Source: an uncultured Acetatifactor sp. (GTDB lineage: Bacteria > Bacillota > Clostridia > Lachnospirales > Lachnospiraceae). Taken from it: 64,000 bases of DNA. The stretch covers positions 1-64,000 of the forward strand of contig CAJUAH010000015.1 in NCBI GenBank assembly GCA_910584375.1. Reading direction: 5' to 3'. The notes beneath the pieces were generated by a model. That model saw only the letters and a list, made by a program, of their open reading frames with translations. It had not been told where the DNA came from and ran no database searches. Made by a program: the position numbers and the translations under genes. The first letter of the stretch is position 1, and the number at the start of each line of letters is the position of its first letter. Below, piece after piece: positions 53,001 through 61,533 of this stretch.

Positions 53001-56000
53001 TCATTCCTGCGCGCCGCGGGCCGTACCCGCTGTTTCGCGTCCATCAGTAACAGGCGTTTCAAAACGCATATGCCTTATCGCCAGCATATATTCATCCTGA
53101 GGCTGTATCTCCAGATTGCGCGTAAGACGCTCCTGCGCCTCCCGCACCTGCCCCTGCCTGATCATCCACAGGATCCTGACGCCCTCCAGCTCCTTGCAGA
53201 CGGCATATGTACAAAAATTGCAGCATTCGCACTTGCTCTCCCGATCCAGCAATTCCTGCAGTTTTTCCTCCGTCTCAGTATAATAAGCCGCCAGAAATTC
53301 AAGCTGCAGATGTCCCTTTTCCTGCTCGTAGTAGGCGTTTTTTGCGGAAAAAGTCTCCCGGCGGAGCCAGTCCTGCAGCTTTGCCGCATATTTTTTGCCC
53401 AGTTTATCCTCTTTGCACAGGATAAAGGCAAATACGGCGTCGCAGAGGGTTCCCTCCGCATTGTCCGGATCCGGCTTACTGTCCAGCGCGCTGACAAAGG
53501 CTCTCACCGCCCTGTCCCGCTCTCCGTAAATCAGTTCGTTCCAGCCCAGGCTCTGGTAATAATCGCTGTACTGCCCGTTTCTCTTTGTCAGCCTGCCCCG
53601 CAGCTTTCCCAGGACACTGTCGTCGATACCCAGACGCTCCGCCCACTGCGCCAGCACCTGCCGGGCCTCCCCGGGCCTCCCGGTCACCTGGTACATATCC
53701 GCCAGCTTGTCGTACAGTCCCAGCGGATCCTTGGAATACGCTCTCCTGAAAAGTGTTTCCGCCATCTCCGGCAGACCGTTTCGGATATAACCCGTGGCGA
53801 TCCTGCCAAGACGCCAGACGCTGATATTCTGCTTTTTGCCGTCCGCGTATTTCAGATACCGCTCCAGATATTCCAGAGCCTTTTTATAATCCGCCAGGCG
53901 CATATACAGATCGGACATATCCATGTAGGCGCTGGGCAGCAGATCTTCCTCCTCGTCAAAGAGTATCGCCTTGCGCAGGAAGACGATGGCCTGCTCATAT
54001 TCCCCCTTATGCTTGTATACCTGGCTCATGCCGTTCAGCGCGTATATCTGCTGGGGCACATAGACCAGCACCTGCTCGTAGTCCTTGACGGCCTCCTCAT
54101 AGCGGTGGGCCGCTTTCTGGAAGATGCCCCTCTCCACCAGCAGATAGGCTCCCGGCGAGTTGTACAGATATTCCGTGAGCTGTTTGAGCCCCGGCTCGAA
54201 AAAGGACATGTCCCCGTTCTCCACATGATCCAGAAATATATTGCGGAAACTCTCCACCTTTTTCTGCATATTGCCCGCCTCGGGTTTGTGATCCTTCTGA
54301 TAGGCATACGCCTCCAGATAAGGACTCTCTATCCCCTTTTCTTTGGCCTGGGCCAGCAGCTCCTCCAGCTCTTTGGTATATTCCAGATCCAGATAGACTT
54401 TGGCCATATCCACATAGGGCTTGACATAATCCGGGAAATACTGGAGCAGCTGCCTGCCCGTCTGTACCACGCCGCTTGCGTCCCACTGTCTGCGGTACGC
54501 CTCCAGCAGCGTAGCCAGCGCCGCGAAGACCCGGTATTCCTGCACCAGGCGCTCCACCAGCTCCTGGCATTTCTCATACTCTTCCATCTCCAGATAAGTC
54601 TGCGCCCGCTCCATCAGCACGCCGATATCGTGGGGATCCACAGCCTCCATGGCGTCCGCCTCCTCCAGCGCCTGGGCGTACCGGGATTTGTCCAGATATC
54701 CCAGGATACGGTAACACTGCATGGAGATGGCATGGGACTGCCGCAGTCTGTCCCTGTCCTTTTCCAGCGCCTCGCCCTCCACCGTGGGGATCCGCTTTTC
54801 CAGCGACACGCGCCAGCGCCCCGCGTACTCCAGAGACTTCTCGTACTCCGCCGCCTCCCGGTAGAGCTTGGTCATCAATCCCAGGTATTCCTCCATGCGG
54901 CCCTCGGGAACCCGGTTCTCGATCTCCCTGACATAACGTATTCCCGCCGAAAACCGCTCGTCCTGCAGATAGCACCAGCCCAGCTCCAGCACATCCTCCG
55001 GGGCGTGATCCTGCTTTATCTTCTTTTCCAGCTCCCTCTCCAGTCCGGCGTTGATCTCCTTGAGCAGCTGGTGGAAGGCGTCGTCATACCCCACGGCAAG
55101 CACTTCCTCCGCGCATTTTTTGGCCCGCTGGTCGTCCCCCTGCTCATGATACCACTGGGACAGGCGCAGATTGGCTGTGTAATGTTTGTCGTTCCGCTCT
55201 TTTAAACCTTCAAAAAGGACGACGGCCTCCTCTTTAAGTTCCTGTTCCCAAAGCATCTGCGCCAGATTGAATCCAATCAGCTCATCCTCCGGAAATCGCT
55301 CTCTCAGTCCCCGCAGAATATCCAGCGCCTCCTGGGGCCTGCCGTCGGCCTGCTGATAATGGGCGCGGCACACCTCCATGCAGGGATGCCGGATTCCCAT
55401 GCGTTCGCTCTCCGCAAGCAGCTGCGCGGCATACTCCAGATTTTTCTCCTGCAGCGCCCTCCAGCAGTTGTCGTAACATTGCAGAAAAGAATCGTAATCC
55501 CCCTCCTGAGGCCCTTCAAACTGGGAGAAATCCACTTCCTCCCCACGGGAAACACAGTTGATCAGGTAATCGATAAAATCCGCCGGAAACTTTTCTTTCA
55601 GCCGGGACTGATTTTTGCGGATCTCCAGCTTTTCTTCCAACAGATTCCATACCGATGTGGGCAGCTTGAAATGATTCATCAAAAAGACCAGCAGCTTTTC
55701 CTGGCACTGTTCCTCCCCGTCCAGAGACAGATAGATATCCTGTGAGAACAGCGCCCGCCACGCCTGAATATCCTGTCTGCCGTCCAGCGTGGCGTACAGT
55801 GCGGCGGCCTGGGCAACCCATTGCCCGCTCTCGGAGGTATCCTCCTGCTCCGGCTTTTCCTCCCGGGGAGAACGCAACAGCTCCATCGCCTCCTCGTAAG
55901 CCTGGCGCAAACGCTTAAATCCCTCCGGATTATCCTCCGGGTTGGTCGTCGCCAGCCTCTCCCGGTATGCGGCTCTGATCTCTTTCTCCCCCGCGTTCTC

Positions 56001-56045
56001 CTCAATCCCCAATACGCTGAAAATCTCTGTCTTTTCCATACTCAT
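53001..56045 (-). CDS. Giant TPR protein with degenerate J-like N-terminus
   Basis: A 1,014-residue soluble protein. Residues 5-55 fit a J domain (FSVLGIEENAGEKEIRAAYR, then FKRLRQAYEEAM), but the HPD loop reads TNPED, so it should not stimulate Hsp70 in the standard way. Residues about 190-900 are helical repeats of the TPR type; FNLAQMLWEQELKEEAVVLFEG and YALNGMSQVYKHKGEYEQAIVFL are the clearest. Near the end, C939, C941, C942, C945 and C950 make a cysteine group in a short stretch. It directly precedes and is co-transcribed with the Hsp70 gene, so it is probably its co-chaperone or adaptor. Confidence 0.88.
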   Translation of the reverse strand: MSMEKTEIFSVLGIEENAGEKEIRAAYRERLATTNPEDNPEGFKRLRQAYEEAMELLRSPREEKPEQEDTSESGQWVAQAAALYATLDGRQDIQAWRALFSQDIYLSLDGEEQCQEKLLVFLMNHFKLPTSVWNLLEEKLEIRKNQSRLKEKFPADFIDYLINCVSRGEEVDFSQFEGPQEGDYDSFLQCYDNCWRALQEKNLEYAAQLLAESERMGIRHPCMEVCRAHYQQADGRPQEALDILRGLRERFPEDELIGFNLAQMLWEQELKEEAVVLFEGLKERNDKHYTANLRLSQWYHEQGDDQRAKKCAEEVLAVGYDDAFHQLLKEINAGLERELEKKIKQDHAPEDVLELGWCYLQDERFSAGIRYVREIENRVPEGRMEEYLGLMTKLYREAAEYEKSLEYAGRWRVSLEKRIPTVEGEALEKDRDRLRQSHAISMQCYRILGYLDKSRYAQALEEADAMEAVDPHDIGVLMERAQTYLEMEEYEKCQELVERLVQEYRVFAALATLLEAYRRQWDASGVVQTGRQLLQYFPDYVKPYVDMAKVYLDLEYTKELEELLAQAKEKGIESPYLEAYAYQKDHKPEAGNMQKKVESFRNIFLDHVENGDMSFFEPGLKQLTEYLYNSPGAYLLVERGIFQKAAHRYEEAVKDYEQVLVYVPQQIYALNGMSQVYKHKGEYEQAIVFLRKAILFDEEEDLLPSAYMDMSDLYMRLADYKKALEYLERYLKYADGKKQNISVWRLGRIATGYIRNGLPEMAETLFRRAYSKDPLGLYDKLADMYQVTGRPGEARQVLAQWAERLGIDDSVLGKLRGRLTKRNGQYSDYYQSLGWNELIYGERDRAVRAFVSALDSKPDPDNAEGTLCDAVFAFILCKEDKLGKKYAAKLQDWLRRETFSAKNAYYEQEKGHLQLEFLAAYYTETEEKLQELLDRESKCECCNFCTYAVCKELEGVRILWMIRQGQVREAQERLTRNLEIQPQDEYMLAIRHMRFETPVTDGRETAGTARGAQE

Positions 56046-56251
56046 TCACACTCCCAGCCATCAATACTTGAAAAGAAAAACAGACTGCCGCAAGGCCGAG
56101 CATCGTCCACACTAACCGATGTCTGTCCCCAGGGCAGCCCTGTCCCTCTTCTGAACTGACTGTTACACCTTACTCCGGGCATTGCGTATCCTCAAGACAT
56201 TCGTCATACGCCTGCTGTATACTCATAGCTATTCCCTTTCCTTCTTTTACC

Positions 56252-57640
56252 TTAAAATTCAAATTTGTCCGCGAAATAAGCGTCCAGATCCGCGATCGCC
56301 ACCCTCTCCTGCTCCATGGAGTCGCGGAAACGCACGGTGACGCAGTTGTCCGTCTCCGAGTCAAAATCGTAGGTCACACAGAAAGGCGTGCCGATCTCGT
56401 CCTGGCGGCGGTAGCGCTTGCCGATATTGCCTCTGTCGTCATACTCGCAGTTATATCTCCTGGACAGCTGCCCATAGATCTTCTCCGCGCCCTCCGCCAG
56501 CTTTTTGGACAGGGGCAGCACGCCGATCTTGACCGGCGCCAGTGCGGGATGGAAACGCAGCACCGTGCGCATATCTCCCTCGCCCAGATCCTCCTCGTCG
56601 TAGGCGGAACACAGGAAAGCCAGCACCACACGGTCGGCGCCCAGAGAGGGCTCCACCACATAGGGCACATATTTCTCTTTCTTCTCATCGTCAAAATAGG
56701 ACATATCCTCGCCGGAAGTGTTCTGGTGCTGGGTCAGGTCGTAGTCGGTTCTGTCGGCGATCCCCCACAGTTCGCCCCAGTCGAAGGGGAAACGGAACTC
56801 TATGTCCGTGGTGCCCTTGCTGTAGAAACACAGCTCCTCGGGGCTGTGGTCGCGAAGCCGTATCTCGTCCTCTTTGATCCCCAGGGACAGCAGCCAGTCA
56901 CGGCAGAAACCTCTCCAGTACTGGAACCACTCCAGATCCGTGCCCGGCTCGCAGAAAAACTCCAGCTCCATCTGCTCAAACTCGCGGGTGCGGAACGTGA
57001 AATTGCCGGGGCTGATCTCGTTGCGGAAAGCCTTGCCGATCTGGCCTATGCCAAAGGGCAGTTTCTTTCTGGAGGTGCGCTGCACGTTCTTGAAGTTCAC
57101 AAAGATACCCTGGGCGGTCTCGGGGCGCAGATATATGGTGTTCTTGGCCTCCTCGGTGACGCCCTGGAAGGTCTTGAACATCAGATTGAACTGGCGGATA
57201 TCCGTGAAATTGTGTTTGCCGCAGGCGGGACAGGGAATCTCATGCTCCCTGACAAAGGTCTCCATCTTCTCCTGGCTCCACGCATCCACGCTGCCCTCCA
57301 GCGCGATATTCTGCTCGTGGCAGTAATCTTCGATCAGCTTATCCGCACGGGAGCGCTCATGGCACTCCTTACACTCCATCAGCGGGTCGGAAAAACCGCC
57401 CAGATGGCCGCTGGCCTCCCATGTCCGGGGATTCATCAGGATCGCGCAGTCCACGCCCACATTGTGGGGATTCTCCTGCACAAACTTCTGCCACCATGCC
57501 TTTTTCACATTGTTTTTCAATTCCACGCCCAGATTGCCGTAATCCCACGTATTGGCCAGGCCGCCATAAATCTCCGAACCGGGATATATGAAACCTCTTG
57601 ACTTTGCCAGCGCGATGATCTTTTCCATTGTCTTTTCCAT
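56252..57640 (-). CDS. glyS: Glycyl-tRNA synthetase (alpha2 type)
   Basis: A 462-residue class II synthetase of the single-chain dimeric type. It starts with SRGFIYPGSEIYGGLANTWDYGNLGVELKNN, and has the GQIGKAFRNEISPGNFTFRTREFEQMELEFF class II motif 2 and the SLGADRVVLAFL motif 3 near the end, followed by the anticodon-binding domain. The length is normal. The 206 bp downstream (56046-56251), before the TPR gene, has no supported gene; an 18-codon frame at 56173-56226 with a plausible ribosome site is too short to call. Confidence 0.97.
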   Translation of the reverse strand: MEKTMEKIIALAKSRGFIYPGSEIYGGLANTWDYGNLGVELKNNVKKAWWQKFVQENPHNVGVDCAILMNPRTWEASGHLGGFSDPLMECKECHERSRADKLIEDYCHEQNIALEGSVDAWSQEKMETFVREHEIPCPACGKHNFTDIRQFNLMFKTFQGVTEEAKNTIYLRPETAQGIFVNFKNVQRTSRKKLPFGIGQIGKAFRNEISPGNFTFRTREFEQMELEFFCEPGTDLEWFQYWRGFCRDWLLSLGIKEDEIRLRDHSPEELCFYSKGTTDIEFRFPFDWGELWGIADRTDYDLTQHQNTSGEDMSYFDDEKKEKYVPYVVEPSLGADRVVLAFLCSAYDEEDLGEGDMRTVLRFHPALAPVKIGVLPLSKKLAEGAEKIYGQLSRRYNCEYDDRGNIGKRYRRQDEIGTPFCVTYDFDSETDNCVTVRFRDSMEQERVAIADLDAYFADKFEF

Positions 57641-57675
57641 AACATTCTCCTTATTATTTAAAGTCTCTTATTACC

Positions 57676-58296
57676 TTATTTTATCACGACGTATTTCAGT
57701 CCTTCTCCCTCTGTGCCGTCCACATAACCGGCCTCCGTCAGCCGCACATTGCCTCCGGTGTACAGCACTTTGGACGGACAGCGTATTTGCAGCGCGTCCT
57801 CAAAGATCAGCACATGTCTGTCGCCGAGTTTCTGCAACTGCTGCGCCGTGACCTCCGCGCCCTTTTTCACATCCCGTAGCGCGCCCTCCATCTCGTATCC
57901 CGCCGCCACGGCCTCTCCCACCGTACCGTAGAAAAGACTGCGGGGCTGCCGGTCAACCCGGGTCATATAATCCTCATAGACACGGCAGTCCGCAAAACGC
58001 AGCGCCACCATGACCCGGTTCTGATCTCCCTCCAGGGTATCCACCTGCTCCACCGCCACAGCCGGAGCGCCGGATGCTCCGCTCACATAGTCCTGTACCT
58101 CCTGCCGGATCATGCCGTCCAGCTCGCTTAACTGATAGTATCTGCTGTCAAAATCCTCCACCCTGTACTGGGTGAAACTCCCGTCCGCCTCAAGCACGAT
58201 CGTGGAGGTGCTGATAGGCTCCGGCGCCTCACCGCAGCCCACAAGGGCCAGTATGCACGCTCCTATTGCCGCCAGCGCTCTCTTCCTACTCCTCAT
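57676..58296 (-). CDS. Lipoprotein of unknown function
   Basis: A 206-residue predicted lipoprotein. The signal sequence ends in the lipobox ALVGC, so the mature protein is anchored at Cys21. The remainder is soluble, mixed alpha/beta, with no motif that I recognise. Its clearest features are acidic residues around SELDGMIRQEV and a C-terminal TEAGYVDGTEGEGLKYVVIK. It has its own promoter at 58343-58371 and is divergent from the SGNH operon at 58510. Confidence 0.75.
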   Translation of the reverse strand: MRSRKRALAAIGACILALVGCGEAPEPISTSTIVLEADGSFTQYRVEDFDSRYYQLSELDGMIRQEVQDYVSGASGAPAVAVEQVDTLEGDQNRVMVALRFADCRVYEDYMTRVDRQPRSLFYGTVGEAVAAGYEMEGALRDVKKGAEVTAQQLQKLGDRHVLIFEDALQIRCPSKVLYTGGNVRLTEAGYVDGTEGEGLKYVVIK

Positions 58297-58342
58297 ATAA
58301 GCCTGCGTCCTTTCCTGGTAAGCACTCTAAAGCATCTTCCTT

Positions 58343-58371
58343 ATTATATCCGACTTGTCAGTGTTTTTCAA
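58343..58371 (-). promoter_or_regulatory. Promoter of the lipoprotein gene
   Basis: On the minus strand TTGAAA (58371-58366) and TATAAT (58348-58343) are 17 bp apart, about 45 bp upstream of the start codon at 58296. Confidence 0.75.
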
Positions 58372-58418
58372 CAGAGAATTTCCAGTTTTTCATCGCCATT
58401 ACCAATCCGGCGGCGAAC

Positions 58419-58447
58419 TTGACAAAGCGGCCGGATAATGATAGGAT
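58419..58447 (+). promoter_or_regulatory. Promoter of the SGNH/MBOAT operon
   Basis: TTGACA at 58419-58424 and TAGGAT at 58442-58447 are 17 bp apart, 63 bp upstream of the chosen SGNH start codon. It is divergent from the lipoprotein promoter. Confidence 0.72.
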
Positions 58448-58509
58448 ACCTGATAGACAAAAGCGTCCGCGTCAGGCGGGCAGACTTGCCATGTGCGGAG
58501 GATTATTAT

Positions 58510-59379
58510 ATGAAGATACGTAGGAGAAAAAGATACTTACTGTGCGCTGCCGCGGCGCTGCTGGTTCTGGGAGATTGTTCGGGCACAGCCGTTTGCGCCG
58601 CCCAGACACTGCCGCCGGTTACGCTCTCCAGTGACGCGTCCATGCCGGAAACTCTGCTGGATGTGTCCGGCGACGACATCCTGCCGATGCTGGATCCGGG
58701 GCTGTCCGACGAAGAACTGCGGGCCTACTACGGCGATTCCGTGTTTATCGGCGACTCCATCATGCTGGGCTTTCGCAATTACAGCGCAAAACAGGAGACC
58801 TATGTTCACGACATCCAGTTTCTGGCGGCGGGGAGCTACGGTGTGAACAATGCCCTGAAACCCGTCAAGGGCGACAATGTGCATCCCAAATACAACGGAC
58901 AGAAATACCAGCTCTGGGATGCGATCCCTCTCATCGGAAGCAAGCGCGCCTTTATCATGTTTGGCATGAACGACATCGCTCCGCTGGGACTGGAGGGAGC
59001 CCGCGACAAATACAAGGAACTCATCGATAAGATCCTGGAGACTTCCCCGGATCTGGAGATCCATATCATCAGCATGACTTATACGCTGAAGGGAAAAGGC
59101 AAAAAGGTATTAAACAACACCAATATCGACGCGTACAATCTTCTTTTACAGGAGATGGCGGAGGAAAACGGCTGGAAATATATAGATCTGTGTACTGTTA
59201 CCTCCGACGGAGAGGGCAACCTTGCCGCAGACTGCTGCAGCGACGGCTTTGTCCATCTCACAAAGACAGCCTATACCCTCTGGGAGGCGGAACTCATCAA
59301 TTACGCCAACGCCGTGGCCTCGGAGGAGGAAGAGGCAGCTGAGGGCACACAGATACCTGCGGACGCTCTCCCGCAATAA
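58510..59379 (+). CDS. Exported SGNH/GDSL hydrolase
   Basis: A 289-residue exported SGNH-fold esterase or acyltransferase. After a signal helix come the family blocks VFIGDSIMLGF (Ser), FGMNDIAPLG (Asn in block III) and CCSDGFVHLT (Asp and His in DxxH). The tail is acidic and rich in Glu/Ala. I chose the ATG at 58510 because GGAGG is 8 nt before it; a longer frame from 58438 overlaps the promoter. It starts an operon with the DUF4358, MBOAT and DHHW genes, so it may add or remove acyl groups on a surface glycan. Confidence 0.88.
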   Translation: MKIRRRKRYLLCAAAALLVLGDCSGTAVCAAQTLPPVTLSSDASMPETLLDVSGDDILPMLDPGLSDEELRAYYGDSVFIGDSIMLGFRNYSAKQETYVHDIQFLAAGSYGVNNALKPVKGDNVHPKYNGQKYQLWDAIPLIGSKRAFIMFGMNDIAPLGLEGARDKYKELIDKILETSPDLEIHIISMTYTLKGKGKKVLNNTNIDAYNLLLQEMAEENGWKYIDLCTVTSDGEGNLAADCCSDGFVHLTKTAYTLWEAELINYANAVASEEEEAAEGTQIPADALPQ

Positions 59380-59498
59380 CGCTATGCGCCCGTGATATAT
59401 GGGGTTCAAACCGTATGGCATGTCGATACGCTCCATTTGCAATAACACATACATGCCCGCCATATGCGGAGCAGGAAAATACACGAGGTAATAATCAT

Positions 59499-60059
59499 AT
59501 GCATACAGGCAAATCCATAAAACTTGTAGCCGTAATGGCCGCCGCCACACTCTTCTGCGCGGGTTGCGCGGACAGAGCCGCCCAGACAATAAACGATATA
59601 AGCTCAGATGCCGTTACAGACGAGGCGCAGTCCCCGGAGGATATATCAGCTCCCTCCGGTGATGAAACCACGGTCAAAACCATCGACGAGATCTATCAGG
59701 AGATCGAACAGACCGTATCTCTTTATTCTCCCCAATGTATGGATGCGGAATTTATATCAAACTATTACGGCATCGATGTGACAACGCTGGAGGAATATGT
59801 TTTTTCCATGTCGGAGGACGCGGCCCAGGCCGAGACCGTCATTATCATGAAAGTCAAGGATGCCGGGGAGCTGGAGAGCTTTGCGGAATGTCTGCAGACG
59901 GTCGCGGACGACAAGAAAAGCGAAATGCAGGATTACATTCCCGAGCAGTATGCCATCGTGGAAAAAAGTAAGGTACAGACCAGAGATAACTATGTGTGGC
60001 TCATCATATCTGAAAACGCGGACGCAATCTCGGATGTGATCGAAAGCGGATTGTTCTAG
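59499..60059 (+). CDS. DUF4358 lipoprotein
   Basis: A 186-residue lipoprotein. The signal ends in FCAGCADR, with the lipid on the Cys of AGC. The C-terminal 120 residues fit the DUF4358 pattern (IDEIYQEIEQTV, YYGIDVTTLEEYVFSMSE, AETVIIMKVKDAGELE). DUF4358 genes are often next to MBOAT genes in Clostridia; the role is unknown. The ATG at 59499 is preceded by GAGGT at a rather long distance; an earlier in-frame start at 59415 would place the lipobox too far from the N-terminus. Confidence 0.82.
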   Translation: MHTGKSIKLVAVMAAATLFCAGCADRAAQTINDISSDAVTDEAQSPEDISAPSGDETTVKTIDEIYQEIEQTVSLYSPQCMDAEFISNYYGIDVTTLEEYVFSMSEDAAQAETVIIMKVKDAGELESFAECLQTVADDKKSEMQDYIPEQYAIVEKSKVQTRDNYVWLIISENADAISDVIESGLF

Positions 60060-60070
60060 GGAGGATCGCC

Positions 60071-61486
60071 ATGGTATTCAGTTGCATCCCCTTTGTCTTT
60101 TTCTTCCTGCCGCTGTGCCTGCTACTGTATTATGCAGTCCCATTTTCATGGAAAAATGGGACTTTGCTTTTTTTCAGCCTGCTTTTTTACGCCTGGGGAG
60201 AGCCTCTGTATATACTGCTGATGCTCTTCTCCACCTTGCTGGATTACACCAACGGGCGATTAATGGAACGGTTTGGGACTACCGGACCCAGACGCGCTTT
60301 TTTCCTGTGCTGCAGCGTCTGTATCAACCTTTCCATACTCGCCTTCTTCAAATATGCCGGGTTCGCCGTCTCTTCGGTCAACGGAATATTGGGTACACAG
60401 TTTGCCGCCCCCCAGATTCATCTTCCGGTGGGCATCAGCTTTTATACTTTTCAGACCATGAGCTATATCATAGACCTGTACCGTGGACGGATAAAGGCGG
60501 AACGCAGCTACATCTCCTATCTCACCTATGTATCCATGTTTCCCCAGTTGGTAGCGGGGCCCATCGTGCGCTTTTCCGACATTCAGGCCCGGCTGCACAG
60601 CCGCGAGATCACCTTTGCCGCGTTTGAGCAGGGGCTTTTGCGTTTCATGATGGGACTTTTCAAGAAAGTGCTGATTGCCAATCAGGCGGGCGCTCTATGG
60701 GAGGAGATCAGAGTTCTGGGCGTGGGGGAAACCAGCGTCGCCACGGCATGGCTGGGCGCGCTCAGTTTTACCCTGCAGCTCTATTTCGACTTCAGCGCTT
60801 ACAGCGACATGGCCATCGGAATGGGAAAGATGCTGGGATTTGACTACAATGAGAATTTCCGCTACCCTCTCGCCGCCGTATCCGTCACGGACTTCTGGAG
60901 AAGGTGGCATATCTCGCTCTCCACATGGTTTCGGGACTATGTATATATCCCGCTGGGCGGAAACCGCAAGGGCATCCCCCGCCATCTTTTCAATATAGCC
61001 CTGGTCTGGTTCCTCACAGGACTGTGGCACGGGGCGTCCTGGAATTTCGTGCTATGGGGCGTCTATTACGGCGTGCTGCTCATACTGGAAAAATACATTT
61101 GGGGAAAGGCGCTGGAAAAGGCTCCCCGCCCTTTCCGGCACATCTACACGTTTCTGATCGTCGTGTTCGGATTTGTGATCTTTGCAATCACCGACGCGGG
61201 AGAACTGAGAAACTATATCGGCCTGCTCTTCTCCTGTGGAGCCAGCGGGTGGTTTGATACCCGTTTTCTCTGGTATCTGGACAATTACGGCCCGGTACTG
61301 CTCCTGGCCTGTGTGCTGGCCTGTCCGGTGTACCCGTGGATCTGTCAAAAAGCGGCGACTCTCAGCCGGGGAAAAAGCCGTCTGCTGTCCGCGTTTGCAG
61401 CAATCGCCGTTCTCCTGCTGTTCGTACTGTCCACAGCGTATATGGTCAGCGACACCTATAACCCGTTTTTGTACTTCCGTTTTTAG
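60071..61486 (+). CDS. MBOAT family O-acyltransferase, second copy
   Basis: A 471-residue polytopic membrane protein, related to that at 10899-12365. The catalytic histidine is in TGLWHGASWNFVLWG; other hallmarks are FDFSAYSDMAIGMGKMLGFDYNENFRYP, FWRRWHISLSTWFRDYVYIPLGGNRKG. GGGAGG precedes the ATG, 11 bp after the DUF4358 gene. With the DHHW protein after it, it forms the second acyltransfer module. The substrate is unknown. Confidence 0.94.
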   Translation: MVFSCIPFVFFFLPLCLLLYYAVPFSWKNGTLLFFSLLFYAWGEPLYILLMLFSTLLDYTNGRLMERFGTTGPRRAFFLCCSVCINLSILAFFKYAGFAVSSVNGILGTQFAAPQIHLPVGISFYTFQTMSYIIDLYRGRIKAERSYISYLTYVSMFPQLVAGPIVRFSDIQARLHSREITFAAFEQGLLRFMMGLFKKVLIANQAGALWEEIRVLGVGETSVATAWLGALSFTLQLYFDFSAYSDMAIGMGKMLGFDYNENFRYPLAAVSVTDFWRRWHISLSTWFRDYVYIPLGGNRKGIPRHLFNIALVWFLTGLWHGASWNFVLWGVYYGVLLILEKYIWGKALEKAPRPFRHIYTFLIVVFGFVIFAITDAGELRNYIGLLFSCGASGWFDTRFLWYLDNYGPVLLLACVLACPVYPWICQKAATLSRGKSRLLSAFAAIAVLLLFVLSTAYMVSDTYNPFLYFRF

Positions 61487-61533
61487 CACCCTGAATATTT
61501 AAACATTTCATCCGCCAGGAGGCTGGTAACATT

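Noticed and set aside
53070..55205. Open frame of 711 codons on the plus strand opposite the TPR gene
   Set aside because: It is complementary to the TPR gene, which has clear repeats and a ribosome binding site; the plus-strand translation is Leu/His/Gln-rich noise.
56173..56226. An 18-codon frame (MSIQQAYDE start) after glyS with AAAGGGA upstream
   Set aside because: It is too short and has no known relative; the ribosome-site-like purines also occur by chance in such AT-rich gaps.
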